Assembly: GCA_041686375.1 (NCBI GenBank)
Contig: JAWLEB010000005.1
Span: 56,271-120,270, forward strand
Direction of reading: 5' to 3'
Source: JAGXLC01 sp041686375
GTDB lineage: Bacteria > Bacteroidota > Bacteroidia > Bacteroidales > UBA12077
Length of the DNA stretch: 64,000 bases
Position 1 is the first letter of the stretch. The number at the start of each line of letters is the position of its first letter. Made by a program: the position numbers and the translations under genes. Shown one piece after another: positions 7,222 through 16,479 of this stretch. The notes under the pieces were generated by a model. It had not been told where the DNA came from, did not search any database, and was given only the letters and a program-made list of their open reading frames with translations.

Positions 7222-10200
7222 TTAGTTAAATTCTGGTATTCTACCTGGCGTCCAGGGAGCGTTAAGCTCTTCCAGTTTCTGTTCTAATTTACTAATATCC
7301 TCAGTTTTCAGTTTTTTAAGTTTTTCCAGCAGTGGTGGAAATTCTTTTTTAAGAATTTTGTAATTCATTCTTTCTGTTTCCGTTACCTTAGAAGTAGATC
7401 TGTAATGGGCATAGGAAATCGCACTCAGCCTTTCCATTATAGTCATCTCGTGTGGAGGAATTTCCTCGCTACTTGCTTTAGGGGTTACACCATGGAATGC
7501 AAATATTACCTCATCCAGCTCTTCTTCAATTCTTTTTGCTTCTTTCATCAATTCTTTTGTTTCTGCCGGGGTATTAAGTATAGCCTGTTTGATACTTTGT
7601 ACCTGTGCCATCATATCAGCACTGAATTTGTTGGCACCTTGAATAGCCCTTGTCATATCCGCAACTTTATCTTGGAATTCAAGTAATTCTTCTCTGTTTT
7701 CAGCAGGGAGTGTCCTGATTTCCAGCTGTTCTGCTGTGAATTCTTTTTTGTCTACCAAATCCTTGAATTCACCCTGATGATATAATGACATCGATACTTT
7801 ATATTCCCCTGGCATTGCTAAAATTCCATTACCTTGTTCTTTCAGAGGATTAAATTCTTCACCATTATTCAGTTCTACAGGATATGGATTTTCATATCTG
7901 AAATCCCATGCAATCCTGTTTACACCTTTTGATGGTTTTTTAGTGATTTTTCTCACTACGTTATCCTCATCATCATAAATTGTAAATAGTAAGTAAGGAC
8001 TTGTTTCTTTATCTTCCTCACGTTGTTCTTCCCATGATAGCTGAGGGATTCTTTCACCTTTCTCAAAGAGTTCTTTTTCTTTCTCTCTGCGTTTTTCTTT
8101 CTTTGTTTTAGGGGTTTCTTTCAGAAAGTAGGTGAATTCTGCACCGTATGTTGGATTTTCTCCTAAGTAGTACGTAGAGCCCTGTCCATATTTCCCCCCT
8201 TTTTGGATATACATCTTGGCTGTTGGAACATCAAAAATATGAGCATCTTGATTTTCTACTAATTGCTCATCAACATTTCTCAGTGGTGCATAGTTATCAA
8301 GAATATAGAAGCCACGGCCAAAAGTTGCCAGAACTAGATCTTCCTCTTCTTCCTGCAATGCGATATCTCTGACTGCAATTGTAGGGATTCCGGATTTTAA
8401 TTGTATCCATTTTTCGCCCCCGTTATTTGAGTAGAAAATGCCAAATTCGGTTCCTGCAAACAGAAGATCCGGGTCTTGAGGATCTTGTTCAAGAGCATGT
8501 ACCGTTCCATCTTCAGGTAAACCCTCGGTGATTAATTCCCAAGATTTTCCTTTATCGGTGCTTTTAAGTAAGTAAGGCTTGAAATCGTCTCGTTTTCTGT
8601 TGTCAAATGCAGCATATACAACATTTTCATCATGTCTGGAAGCAAAAATGTCACTAACATAGGTATATTCAGGCACTTCGGGGAAATTATCGTATTCTGT
8701 CCAATTATCGGCATCTTCGGTAACCTGAATCAGTCCATCATCAGTTCCCACGTAAATGAGATCTTCTTTCTGAGGGGATTCATCCAGGGAAACTATAGTA
8801 CCGTATAACGAGGTAGAAACATCTTTTGCAACCGCATCTACACTCCAGTATTTGTCCATGACGCGCCATGTGTTTCGGTCAATTTGTGCAGTTAGATCCG
8901 GGCTAATAATTTCCCATGTATTTCCACGGTCTTCGCTTCTGAATAACTTATTTGCCCCCATGTAAAGCCTTGTGTTTTTGTGTGGGCTTATTATCAATGG
9001 AGTATTCCAATTCCAACGGTATGTTAAGGAATCTTCAGGAGGTACCGGTTTGATACTTATCGATTCCCCACTTTGTTTATCGTAACGTACTACATTTCCA
9101 TACTGAAGTTCAGAGTAAACAATATTTGGATTCTCCGGGTCAATAGCCTGCCAGAATCCGTCTCCGCCAAGGGTTACAAACCATTCTTCATTGGGTATTC
9201 CATCGCTTCTGAGGGTTTGACTGGGGCCACCCATACTGTTATTGTCCTGTGTTCCTCCGTAAACATTATAAAACGGTTTATCATTATCTACAGACACTCT
9301 GTAGTATTGAGTTACTGGCAGATTGGATACATGATAATAATCTTTTCCGCTGTCATAGGTAATGTAGACACCACCATCACCTCCTATTATGAAGTGGTCC
9401 GGATCTTCAGGGTCTATCCATAAAGCATGGTCATCAACGTGGCGTGCTTTTCTGCCAACATTTTCCCATGTTTTACCTCCGTCTTCTGTTACTTTGGAAA
9501 TGGTTTCCACTGAATAAACTTTGTCTACGTCTTGTGGATCGCAGAATATTTCGTTATAATATTGTCCGCTTGAATGGTGATCGCTCATTTTTTTCCAGGA
9601 TTCTCCACGGTCTGTGGAACGGAAAAACCCACCTTTGTCCTCTTGTGCTTCAATAATAGCATATAATACATCCGGCTCTACCGGCGAAATAGCTAATCCT
9701 ATACCGCCCATATGAGCTTTGGGTAATCCTTGTTCCAATTTATCCCAATTTTCTCCAGCATCTTTTGATTTGTAGATAGCTGTTTCCGGACCTCCTCCAA
9801 TTTTTGTGTGAACATGTCTTCGCCTTTGTTCAGATGTTGCATAAATCAGGTCAGGGTCTCTCGGATCCATAACAACATTGTTAACACCAGTGTGTTCGCT
9901 TATGTTAAGTATCTTTTCCCAGTTTTCTCCACCGTCGGTTGTTTTGTAGAGGCCTCTGTCTCCGCCCGGTCCCCATGCGGAACCTTCGGCTGCTACATAC
10001 ACCACATCTGAGTTTCTGGGATCAACAACAATATTTCCAATTTGCCTGGAATCCTCGAGTCCCATATTATCCCAGGTTTTCCCACCGTCTGTGGTTTTAT
10101 AAACACCATCGCCATAACCTAAAGCCCGTTGGTGATTATTTTCCCCGGTACCAAGCCATACAACGTTGTGATTATTCGGATCCATTGTAATGCATCCTGT

Positions 10201-10524
10201 GGAGTATGCACCGTAATTATCAAAAATGGGCTCAAAAGTGATCCCTTTGTTGGTGGTTTTCCATACGTTACCACTGGATACTGCAACATAAAATTCGCTG
10301 TGATTGTCAGGGTTTACAGCGAAATCAGAAATTCGCCCTGAAGCATACGCCGGGCCGATACTACGGAATTTTAATCCACTCACCAAAGATGAGTTTACTG
10401 CATCTTCGTCATTATTATCTTGCGCCTGAATAGTTGTGGAAGGTAAATTCAGGAGAAAGAAAAGAATAGCTAAAATGCATACTTTGCAAAATAGATTGAA
10501 CTTTAAAGGGTTAGTGTAGTTCAT
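7222..10524 (-). CDS. Secreted BNR/VPS10-like multi-propeller protein
   Basis: A large exported protein of 1100 residues. I start at the ATG at 10524 because it gives a standard signal peptide (MNYTNP..., hydrophobic core, cleavage near IQAQDN). An in-frame start at 10572 would add 16 residues ahead of it. The bulk is beta-propeller built from at least eight Asp-box/BNR repeats (KTTDGGKTWDNM, KTTDGGENWEKI, KSKDAGENWDKL, RSTDRGESWKKM, TEDGGKTWENV, RSEDRGNTWEII, KSTDKGKSWELI, SNNGGEKWIQL). About 300 C-terminal residues, beta then helical, follow. Such proteins are usually labelled sortilin/VPS10-like or 'glycosyl hydrolase', but no sialidase catalytic set is evident. No type IX sorting domain was recognised at the C-terminus. 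Role is unknown. Confidence 0.85.
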   Translation of the reverse strand: MNYTNPLKFNLFCKVCILAILFFLLNLPSTTIQAQDNNDEDAVNSSLVSGLKFRSIGPAYASGRISDFAVNPDNHSEFYVAVSSGNVWKTTNKGITFEPIFDNYGAYSTGCITMDPNNHNVVWLGTGENNHQRALGYGDGVYKTTDGGKTWDNMGLEDSRQIGNIVVDPRNSDVVYVAAEGSAWGPGGDRGLYKTTDGGENWEKILNISEHTGVNNVVMDPRDPDLIYATSEQRRRHVHTKIGGGPETAIYKSKDAGENWDKLEQGLPKAHMGGIGLAISPVEPDVLYAIIEAQEDKGGFFRSTDRGESWKKMSDHHSSGQYYNEIFCDPQDVDKVYSVETISKVTEDGGKTWENVGRKARHVDDHALWIDPEDPDHFIIGGDGGVYITYDSGKDYYHVSNLPVTQYYRVSVDNDKPFYNVYGGTQDNNSMGGPSQTLRSDGIPNEEWFVTLGGDGFWQAIDPENPNIVYSELQYGNVVRYDKQSGESISIKPVPPEDSLTYRWNWNTPLIISPHKNTRLYMGANKLFRSEDRGNTWEIISPDLTAQIDRNTWRVMDKYWSVDAVAKDVSTSLYGTIVSLDESPQKEDLIYVGTDDGLIQVTEDADNWTEYDNFPEVPEYTYVSDIFASRHDENVVYAAFDNRKRDDFKPYLLKSTDKGKSWELITEGLPEDGTVHALEQDPQDPDLLFAGTEFGIFYSNNGGEKWIQLKSGIPTIAVRDIALQEEEEDLVLATFGRGFYILDNYAPLRNVDEQLVENQDAHIFDVPTAKMYIQKGGKYGQGSTYYLGENPTYGAEFTYFLKETPKTKKEKRREKEKELFEKGERIPQLSWEEQREEDKETSPYLLFTIYDDEDNVVRKITKKPSKGVNRIAWDFRYENPYPVELNNGEEFNPLKEQGNGILAMPGEYKVSMSLYHQGEFKDLVDKKEFTAEQLEIRTLPAENREELLEFQDKVADMTRAIQGANKFSADMMAQVQSIKQAILNTPAETKELMKEAKRIEEELDEVIFAFHGVTPKASSEEIPPHEMTIMERLSAISYAHYRSTSKVTETERMNYKILKKEFPPLLEKLKKLKTEDISKLEQKLEELNAPWTPGRIPEFN

Positions 10525-10737
10525 AATAAAAAATTTTGGGTTAAATATTACCATATAAGACACAATTTGCAAAGAATAGTTTAAAAATTCAAGCTTTTTT
10601 TCAATATATTATATTGTACAGTGAGACAAGGTTTGATGTTGTTTATAGTGCAACGGAAATTGAAAATATATGTACAAATGTTTAGGGTACTCAAAACAAG
10701 TTTAGTAATATTGCAATAAAATTTTAAAAGGTAAGAT

Positions 10738-11487
10738 ATGCATGAAACAATAATGAAACATCGGTCAATTCGGAAATACAAAAATACGCCTGTAAATGAG
10801 AAGGATTTAAATGAAATTCTTGAGGCCGGGATCCGTGCTTCTACAACAGGTAATATGCAATTATACTCTGTCATAGTGACTCAGGATGAGCAAAAGAAGA
10901 AAGAATTGGCACCTACGCATTTTAATCAGCCAATGGTTGTCCAGGCGCCGGTTCATCTTACATTTTGTGCAGATATTAACAGATTTCATAAATGGTGTGA
11001 GAATCGCGATGCTGAACCAGGTTATGATAATTTTCTCTGGTTTTTTAATGCAGCTATAGATGCTTTATTGGTTTCAGAAAATGTTTGCCTGGCTGCCGAA
11101 GAGAAGGGAATGGGTATTTGTTATCTTGGCACTGTTACTTACAATGCCGACCAGATTATTAAAATCCTTGATATTCCACAAGGTGTTGTGCCTGTGGCTG
11201 CTATTGTAATGGGGTATCCTGATGAAAGTCCTGGTTTAACAGACCGCTTACCACTGGAAGGTGTTGTACATTATGAAACTTACAAAGATTACAAGCCGGC
11301 AGATATTGATAGAATTTATGCTGAAAAAGAGGCTCTTGAGGAGACAAAACAGTTGCTAAAAGAAAACAATAAAGAAACCCTTGCACAAGTGTTTACCGAT
11401 AACAGATATAAGAAAGAAGATAACCTGCATTTCACAAAACAATACTTAAAAGTTTTGCAACAACAGGGCTTTATGAATAATATATAA
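10738..11487 (+). CDS. NfsA-like FMN-dependent nitroreductase family protein
   Basis: A 249-residue oxidoreductase of the nitroreductase fold. The N-terminal HRSIRKYKNTPV holds the Arg/Ser phosphate-contacting residues for FMN, and AGIRASTTGNMQLYSVIV is the second FMN-binding strand. The central EEKGMGICYLGTV is the conserved Gly-rich segment. The C-terminal extension (DYKPADIDRIYAEKE onward) is what separates NfsA-type enzymes from shorter homologues. Family members reduce flavins, nitroaromatics or quinones with NAD(P)H as cytosolic homodimers. The gene is monocistronic, divergent from the propeller gene. The physiological substrate cannot be told from sequence. Confidence 0.88.
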   Translation: MHETIMKHRSIRKYKNTPVNEKDLNEILEAGIRASTTGNMQLYSVIVTQDEQKKKELAPTHFNQPMVVQAPVHLTFCADINRFHKWCENRDAEPGYDNFLWFFNAAIDALLVSENVCLAAEEKGMGICYLGTVTYNADQIIKILDIPQGVVPVAAIVMGYPDESPGLTDRLPLEGVVHYETYKDYKPADIDRIYAEKEALEETKQLLKENNKETLAQVFTDNRYKKEDNLHFTKQYLKVLQQQGFMNNI

Positions 11488-11551
11488 TGACCTTCACTCG
11501 TTAGTTAATAACTAATTCTAAAAGTAGGAGTTAACCCTCCGGTTTACATTT

Positions 11552-11582
11552 GTTGCATCGCATATATTTTATGCGGTGCAAC
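11552..11582 (+). terminator. Strong hairpin after the nitroreductase gene
   Basis: GTTGCATCGCATA (11552-11564) pairs with TATGCGGTGCAAC (11570-11582): a 13-bp stem with one U-G pair and a 5-base loop. It lacks a T-tract, so it may be a processing or stability element instead of a classic terminator. A smaller palindrome TTAGTTA-A-TAACTAA lies at 11501-11515. Confidence 0.5.
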
Positions 11583-11779
11583 TTATTGATGAGAATCTTG
11601 TTTCAGTCTACCGAATATCTGACAATATAAAAAAATTACCCATTTTTGGTTAATTCTAGTGTTTAATTCGATATTATATTTATGTTTATCTTTAATCTCA
11701 TCAACATTTAAAAAATTATTTGGAGTATTCCTTTGAATCTGTAATTGGTAAATTTTATTTTACATTTTTTAAATAATTG

Positions 11780-12442
11780 ATGGAAAGAAAAATTATTACG
11801 ACAGAAGACGGATCTCATACGCTGTATCAGCCTGAACTCAAGGAGTACTATCATTCGGTACACGGAGCTATTCAGGAATCTAAGCATGTATTCATTGATA
11901 ATGGTCTGCATTACACTCACATAGATCCGGTAAATATATTGGAAATAGGCTTTGGCACAGGGTTGAATGCAATTCTGACTTGTTTGGATGCTTTACAAAA
12001 TCAACGACTAACGGACTATACAGCCATTGAAAAGTATCCATTGGATAGTGAAGTTATTGATCAATTAAACTATACAAATTTTTTTGATAGCCAGGGAGCT
12101 GAATTATTTAATACGATACATCGCGCGAAATGGGGTACACCAAAAATGATTACATCATTGTTTTCCATTACTAAGTATAGGGCAGATTTTACGGGTGTGG
12201 ATATTTCCGGGACGTATGATATTGTGTTTTTTGATGCTTTTGCCCCGGAAAAGCAGCCAGATATGTGGAGTATGGAAAATTTTTCCAGATTATTTTTGGC
12301 ACTGAATGATAAAGGTGTCCTTGTAACATACTCAGCTAAAGGGCTAGTGAAGAGAAGATTGGAGGAAGTGGGTTTTCGGGTTGTAAAGTTACCAGGTCCA
12401 CCGGGGAAGCGGGAAATGATAAGAGCTGAAAAACTTGATTAG
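11780..12442 (+). CDS. mnmD: MnmD-like tRNA (mnm5s2U34) methyltransferase
   Basis: A stand-alone homologue of the methyltransferase half of MnmC, which methylates nm5s2U to mnm5s2U at the wobble base of certain tRNAs using S-adenosylmethionine. The 220 residues begin at ATG 11780; a TTG codon lies immediately before it. The SAM motif ILEIGFGTGLNA is at 53-64, and YDIVFFDAFAPEKQPDMWS (about 153-171) carries the family FDAF.P..P..W signature. The C-terminal VTYSAKG and PGPPGKREM segments are also typical. No FAD-dependent MnmC C-terminal domain is attached, as in other stand-alone MnmD proteins. It is followed 107 bases later by the FKBP gene. Confidence 0.88.
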   Translation: MERKIITTEDGSHTLYQPELKEYYHSVHGAIQESKHVFIDNGLHYTHIDPVNILEIGFGTGLNAILTCLDALQNQRLTDYTAIEKYPLDSEVIDQLNYTNFFDSQGAELFNTIHRAKWGTPKMITSLFSITKYRADFTGVDISGTYDIVFFDAFAPEKQPDMWSMENFSRLFLALNDKGVLVTYSAKGLVKRRLEEVGFRVVKLPGPPGKREMIRAEKLD

Positions 12443-12549
12443 TCCTTAGATCTTTTGAAAAATTTAATTTTATTACTCATAAAAAAGATTAAATGTTTAT
12501 ATTAGCTCCCTTATTATTATGATCGTGAAAAAACTAAAACAAGCAGCTT

Positions 12550-13257
12550 ATGAACTTTAAAAATTTTTTACTTTTCACAATTCTTGGTTTATTTATATTG
12601 TCCTGTGGTCAGGATTCTTCAAAACCAAAGAATGTGAAACTTAAAACTCAACTTGATTCTGCCAGTTATGCTCTTGGTGCAGATGTTGCAGGTCACTTGA
12701 AAGATCAAAATAATGTGGACGAGGTTAATTTTGATGCCTTTTCAAAAGGTTTTTTTGATGCCTTTGAGGGAGAAGATAGAAAATTGGAAGATGATGAAAT
12801 TAGTGCAACAATTCAGAAATTTTTGACCGAGGCGAGATCCCAAATCAATCAAAAAAATCTTGAAGAAGGGAAGAAATTCTTAGAGGAGAATAAGGAAAAG
12901 GAAGAAGTTATTGTGACGGAAAGTGGTCTGCAATATGAAATTATTGAAGAGGGCACAGGTGCTTCTCCATCAGAAACTGATACTGTTAGAGTGCATTATG
13001 AAGGGAAGCATATAGGTGGAGGCGTTTTTGACAGTTCTATTGAAAGAGATGAGCCAGCCAAGTTTCCTTTGGATAAAGTCATTCCCGGATGGACAGAAGG
13101 CGTTCAGCTTATGAAGGAAGGCGCTAAGTATAAATTTTATATACCTACAGACCTTGCTTACGGTGAAAATGTGAGACCGGGAAGTGAAATTGAACCAAAT
13201 GAAACTTTAATTTTTGAAGTGGAATTGCTTGAAGTAATTCCTGCAAAAGAAGAATAG
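12550..13257 (+). CDS. FKBP-type peptidyl-prolyl isomerase lipoprotein
   Basis: A Mip/FkpA-like folding helper of 235 residues. The leader ends in LFILSC with lipobox Cys19, so it is membrane-anchored and faces the periplasm. Residues about 35-120 form the helical FKBP_N dimerisation region (ASYALGADVAGHLKDQ). Residues about 125-231 form the FKBP_C catalytic domain, with VRVHYEGKHIGGGVFDSS, the active-site core KVIPGWTEGVQLM, and the DLAYGENVRPG loop. Conserved Tyr, Phe-Asp, Val-Ile-Pro-Gly-Trp and Tyr residues of the rapamycin-binding pocket are present, so activity is expected. It is likely monocistronic. Confidence 0.93.
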   Translation: MNFKNFLLFTILGLFILSCGQDSSKPKNVKLKTQLDSASYALGADVAGHLKDQNNVDEVNFDAFSKGFFDAFEGEDRKLEDDEISATIQKFLTEARSQINQKNLEEGKKFLEENKEKEEVIVTESGLQYEIIEEGTGASPSETDTVRVHYEGKHIGGGVFDSSIERDEPAKFPLDKVIPGWTEGVQLMKEGAKYKFYIPTDLAYGENVRPGSEIEPNETLIFEVELLEVIPAKEE

Positions 13258-13555
13258 GAAAATTATTTATTTATCCAACCTATTAGCCTCTTGTATTTTG
13301 GGTATCATTATCTAATAAATGAAACCATGCAAGAGGTTTTTGATTCGATTTGATGACACCTAAACCAAATTTGGGTTAAACCTTAATTCAGAAGACGTTT
13401 ATAATAAAAATGAAATCTTTCTTAAAGGTTTGTAACATTTGCACAAAACTTTTCTTTCTTTGTTGACGTATTAATAATAAAAAGGCAGGAAAAGATTGAT
13501 CTTTGTATACCTTAGGTGATACAAGCATTTTGAAAAAGGAAAAGGAGAGGCTATT

Positions 13556-13762
13556 ATGAAAGATAGTAATTCTTTTTTCAGACCCGCAAAAAATATCCTT
13601 GGGGGATATTATATTCCCGTAAGAAATGATTGGAATTATTTTATAAAATTACGTCATATCACAGAAGAAGAACGGAAACTTTATGAAGACGAGAATGGTC
13701 ATAAGATCCTTATGGATAGTGAGTTTTTAGAATGGTATGAAAAAATACATAAGGATAACTAA
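13556..13762 (+). CDS. Small hypothetical protein (68 aa)
   Basis: A 68-residue soluble protein with no signal peptide or membrane helix, rich in charged and aromatic residues (GGYYIPVRNDWNYFIKLRH, then EFLEWYEKIHK). I do not recognise it. The strongest support is its leader: AAAAGGAGAGG 7-8 bases before ATG, a clear Shine-Dalgarno in a genome where most genes lack one. Its stop codon is embedded in a perfect inverted repeat (GGATAACT-AA-AGTTATCC, 13753-13770). It stands alone between the FKBP gene and the convergent ABC operon. The 298 bases upstream hold no other gene. Confidence 0.6.
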   Translation: MKDSNSFFRPAKNILGGYYIPVRNDWNYFIKLRHITEEERKLYEDENGHKILMDSEFLEWYEKIHKDN

Positions 13763-13763
13763 A

Positions 13764-13830
13764 GTTATCCACATGATTACCAAATAAAGTACTAATAATG
13801 CCATAAACAATGAGAGCTTATAGGTAATTA
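13764..13830. repeat. Dispersed intergenic repeat, copy A
   Basis: About 67 bases related to 41026-41088. The left block GTTATCCACATGATTACC (13764-13781) matches copy B at 15 of 18 positions. The right block (13808-13828, core GAGCTTATAGGTAAT) matches at 20 of 21. GATTACC (13775-13781) can pair with GGTAATT (13823-13829), and the corresponding stem is kept in copy B through G-U exchanges. Both copies lie between convergent genes. Confidence 0.6.
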
Positions 13831-13869
13831 TGCGGTCATTCAATATCACTTATTTAATCATTGGACATT

Positions 13870-14571
13870 TCACTCAATAATATTGAGAATTTCCTTTTTC
13901 ATATTAAAATAGGCTATATTATCTGTTTGTCTTTCGTTTGATGATAGCTTATTATTTAATCTTTTTTTAATTTTTACTGGAGGTTTGCTGAAAATGAATA
14001 TTTCATTACCCAGTATTAAAGCCTCGTCTACATCGTGCGTTACGAAGATAACTGTTCTTTTGTCGTTTCTCCATATTTTTATGAAAGTTTTCATTAGATT
14101 CCATTTTAGTTTGGGGTCAAGTGTTTTTAGTGGTTCATCCATCAAAATAATGTTAGAAGGGTAAATAAAGGCTCTTGCTATCGAAACTCGTTGTTTCATA
14201 CCACCACTCAACTGATGTGGATAATAGTTTGAAAAATCATCCAAACCAACCAGTTTCAGATACCTCCGTATATATTTATCTTGGTTCTCTATCTGGATAT
14301 TGTTAAGAACAAACCGAATATTCCCCAATACGGTTTTCCAGGGTAACAGCCTGGGTTCCTGAAATATATAGGATATTGTATCATTTTGTAATAGTTCTAT
14401 ATATCCGGCATCCGGAGAGGTAATACCACCAATCATATTGAGTAATGTGGTTTTGCCACATCCGGAGGGGCCAAGTATACAGCTAATCTCATTTTGCTTC
14501 ATCCCGAGGGAGAAATTATCGTAGACGGTAAGTTGATTATAGGATTTTTTTATGTTGTAGATAGTTATCAT
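13870..14571 (-). CDS. ABC importer ATPase, NitT/TauT (SsuB-like) family
   Basis: ATP-binding subunit of an import ABC transporter, 233 residues. Walker A is GPSGCGKTT (34-42), the signature is LSGGMKQR (about 121), Walker B with its Glu is ILMDEP, and the switch His is in VTHDVDEAL. The D-loop region reads LKTLD where relatives usually have FGALD, a minor change. It is last in a minus-strand operon after the substrate-binding lipoprotein and the permease, 5 bases from the latter. Family members import nitrate, taurine, sulfonates, thiamine precursors or similar organic ions. Nothing nearby fixes the substrate. Confidence 0.92.
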   Translation of the reverse strand: MITIYNIKKSYNQLTVYDNFSLGMKQNEISCILGPSGCGKTTLLNMIGGITSPDAGYIELLQNDTISYIFQEPRLLPWKTVLGNIRFVLNNIQIENQDKYIRRYLKLVGLDDFSNYYPHQLSGGMKQRVSIARAFIYPSNIILMDEPLKTLDPKLKWNLMKTFIKIWRNDKRTVIFVTHDVDEALILGNEIFIFSKPPVKIKKRLNNKLSSNERQTDNIAYFNMKKEILNIIE

Positions 14572-14576
14572 ATCAA

Positions 14577-15329
14577 TTATTTCCAGACAATTGTTCTTTT
14601 TTCAATTAAGCGGATTATGTTTTCAAAAGCATAGCTGAGCAATATAGCGATGATTGTCCATCCTATTACTTTGTCAACCAGAAGATAAGTTTGCGCATTT
14701 TGCATAAAAGTACCAATTCCATATTTGGGTTGACTTAAAACTTCACCAATAATTATGGCTCTCCACCCAAATCCCATTGCACTGGATACACCGCTGAATA
14801 TGAACGGCGCTATTGCCGGCAGATATATGTCTTTGATAATATTTTTAGTGTTTACTTTATATATTTTTGCCATTTCAATAAGATCTTTTTCCACATTCCT
14901 GACTCCATCAATTATATTCGTGCATATAAAAGGAAACATAGTCAAGAGTGCAATAAAAACCGGAACCTGATTTACGTCGAACCATATCAGTGCAAGAAGT
15001 ATGAGAGAGATGACAGGGGTGGAGCGGATGGTTACCAGGATTGGGTTTAAAAATGCGTAAAATCCGCTGTGAAGTCCTGCAAGAATTCCTAATATAATAG
15101 CCAGGAAAAAAGAAATCATAAAACCTGTTATACCGCGTAATATGGTAGCTCCAATAACAGATAAGAAATCCGGCTGTACAAAAAGTTCATATACGGAGAC
15201 AAATGTTTGTGATGGAGAAGGCAGGATTAAATCGGAGTCCAGTATTAATGAACCGGTTTGCCATAATCCAATCAGGAACAAGACAGAAGCTATTGTAATG
15301 AGTTTATTTCTTGTAGACGAATTTTTCAT
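14577..15329 (-). CDS. ABC importer permease, NitT/TauT (SsuC-like) family
   Basis: Membrane subunit of the same transporter, 250 residues with about six helices. The EAA loop that contacts the ATPase is IKDIYLPAIAPFIFSGVSSA, followed by the family GFGWRAIIIGEVL. Its first 26 bases overlap the 3' end of the substrate-binding protein gene in another frame, a strong sign of coupled translation. The start ATG at 15329 leads straight into a membrane anchor (NKLITIASVLFLIGLWQTG), so a later start is unlikely. Confidence 0.92.
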   Translation of the reverse strand: MKNSSTRNKLITIASVLFLIGLWQTGSLILDSDLILPSPSQTFVSVYELFVQPDFLSVIGATILRGITGFMISFFLAIILGILAGLHSGFYAFLNPILVTIRSTPVISLILLALIWFDVNQVPVFIALLTMFPFICTNIIDGVRNVEKDLIEMAKIYKVNTKNIIKDIYLPAIAPFIFSGVSSAMGFGWRAIIIGEVLSQPKYGIGTFMQNAQTYLLVDKVIGWTIIAILLSYAFENIIRLIEKRTIVWK

Positions 15330-16275
15330 CTGGTATTTTACCTCCTATTATGTCAGGGTTCATATTATAAAAAATTTCTAAATATTTATTTATTGTGTTT
15401 TGAACTTCGCCGGCTTCTTTGAAGTTCATATTACATCCCGGAATTGCGTTTGCTGCAGTTTGTTGATTTTCCAGTATGTTGTATTTTACGATTAATTGGG
15501 CTGCCTCTTCAGGATTTGCATTAACCCAGGTAACTGAATTATTGTATTCATTTAAAAAATCATTAATCCAATGGTTATTTTTCCGGGCAAAATTTTGATT
15601 TACAAGAAGAGATGTCTGAGGAATTTTTAATCCAGTAGCTTTTTCCCATTCGTCATTGAGGCTTAACAAAGACCGGACAGCCGGATTTTTACGTTCGACC
15701 ATGCTGACCAGCGGTTCAGAGATTACCCCTAACTCCGCTTTCCCTGAAGCAATTGCATTGGCTAGTTCTATATGAGTGGGGAAGGCGTAGTCCAGGTCAA
15801 CATCTTGTCCTGGATTTAAGTCGTTTTCTATTAACAAATAACGGAACATGACGTCAGGTGTCATTCCTTTGGCCATAAGATTAATCTTTTTTTCTTTCAG
15901 GTCTTCCCATTGATGTATAGAGCTATCTGTTCCGAATAAGTAAAGTGTACCCCATACAGGAATGGCAGCAACCTGGTATGAGTTGTGTTTGTTATACAGA
16001 ATGGCAGCCATATTGGTTGGAACCACAGCAAAATCAACTTTATTCTGCAATATCAGCGGCCTTATCTGAACCGGCTCATTTTTAATAATAAACTTGATTT
16101 TTTTATCTTCAATACTATCAAGTTTATCTATTATTTTTATCATGCTCATTGCTGAAGGGCCCCGCAGAGTGGCTACTGTGACCGTTTCTTTTTTGTCTTT
16201 TTTATCAGAAGGAGAACAAGATATAATACCAGCTAAAATAAAGCATAATAATAAACTGCGTAAAGCTATTCGCAT
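15304..16275 (-). CDS. ABC importer substrate-binding lipoprotein, NitT/TauT-like
   Basis: The extracytoplasmic binding protein, 323 residues. I start at ATG 16275. A TTG at 16296 would extend it by 7 residues, but the TATATTTG promoter element (16301-16294) overlaps that codon. The leader ends with the lipobox LAGIISC. The mature part has the type II periplasmic-binding fold typical of the family: VTVATLRGPSAMSMIKI at the start, VDFAVVPTNMAAILY in lobe one, and KAELGVISEPLVSMVE in lobe two. It is first in the operon with permease and ATPase. The ligand is unknown; the RGPSAMS loop may help in a structure search. It is divergent from a beta-barrel gene. Confidence 0.88.
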   Translation of the reverse strand: MRIALRSLLLCFILAGIISCSPSDKKDKKETVTVATLRGPSAMSMIKIIDKLDSIEDKKIKFIIKNEPVQIRPLILQNKVDFAVVPTNMAAILYNKHNSYQVAAIPVWGTLYLFGTDSSIHQWEDLKEKKINLMAKGMTPDVMFRYLLIENDLNPGQDVDLDYAFPTHIELANAIASGKAELGVISEPLVSMVERKNPAVRSLLSLNDEWEKATGLKIPQTSLLVNQNFARKNNHWINDFLNEYNNSVTWVNANPEEAAQLIVKYNILENQQTAANAIPGCNMNFKEAGEVQNTINKYLEIFYNMNPDIIGGKIPDEKFVYKK

Positions 16276-16293
16276 AGATGATATAATTTTTCC

Positions 16294-16301
16294 CAAATAT
16301 A
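16294..16301 (-). promoter_or_regulatory. -7 promoter element of the ABC importer operon
   Basis: Reads TATATTTG on the minus strand, a full match to TAnnTTTG, 18 bases before the preferred ATG at 16275. No exact TTTG was found at -33; GGTTC lies near that distance. Confidence 0.5.
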
Positions 16302-16479
16302 TTAAACTTTATAGAACCATCTGTTGTGTTAATGATAAATTAAGTATTCCCTTTTTAGATTTTAAGGGGTTGTTTATGATGGTCATTTAATTTGATTTAT
16401 TTAAATTTGTTAGTAGAATTTTTATAATAGCGTATTAATGTTATAATGTAAAGTTGTTAAACCCAAAAATAGAAGCCAT

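Noticed and set aside
13765..13773. TTATCCACA, a perfect DnaA box
   Set aside because: It is a single box with no cluster, no AT-rich unwinding region and no dnaA/dnaN nearby; it is part of the dispersed repeat.
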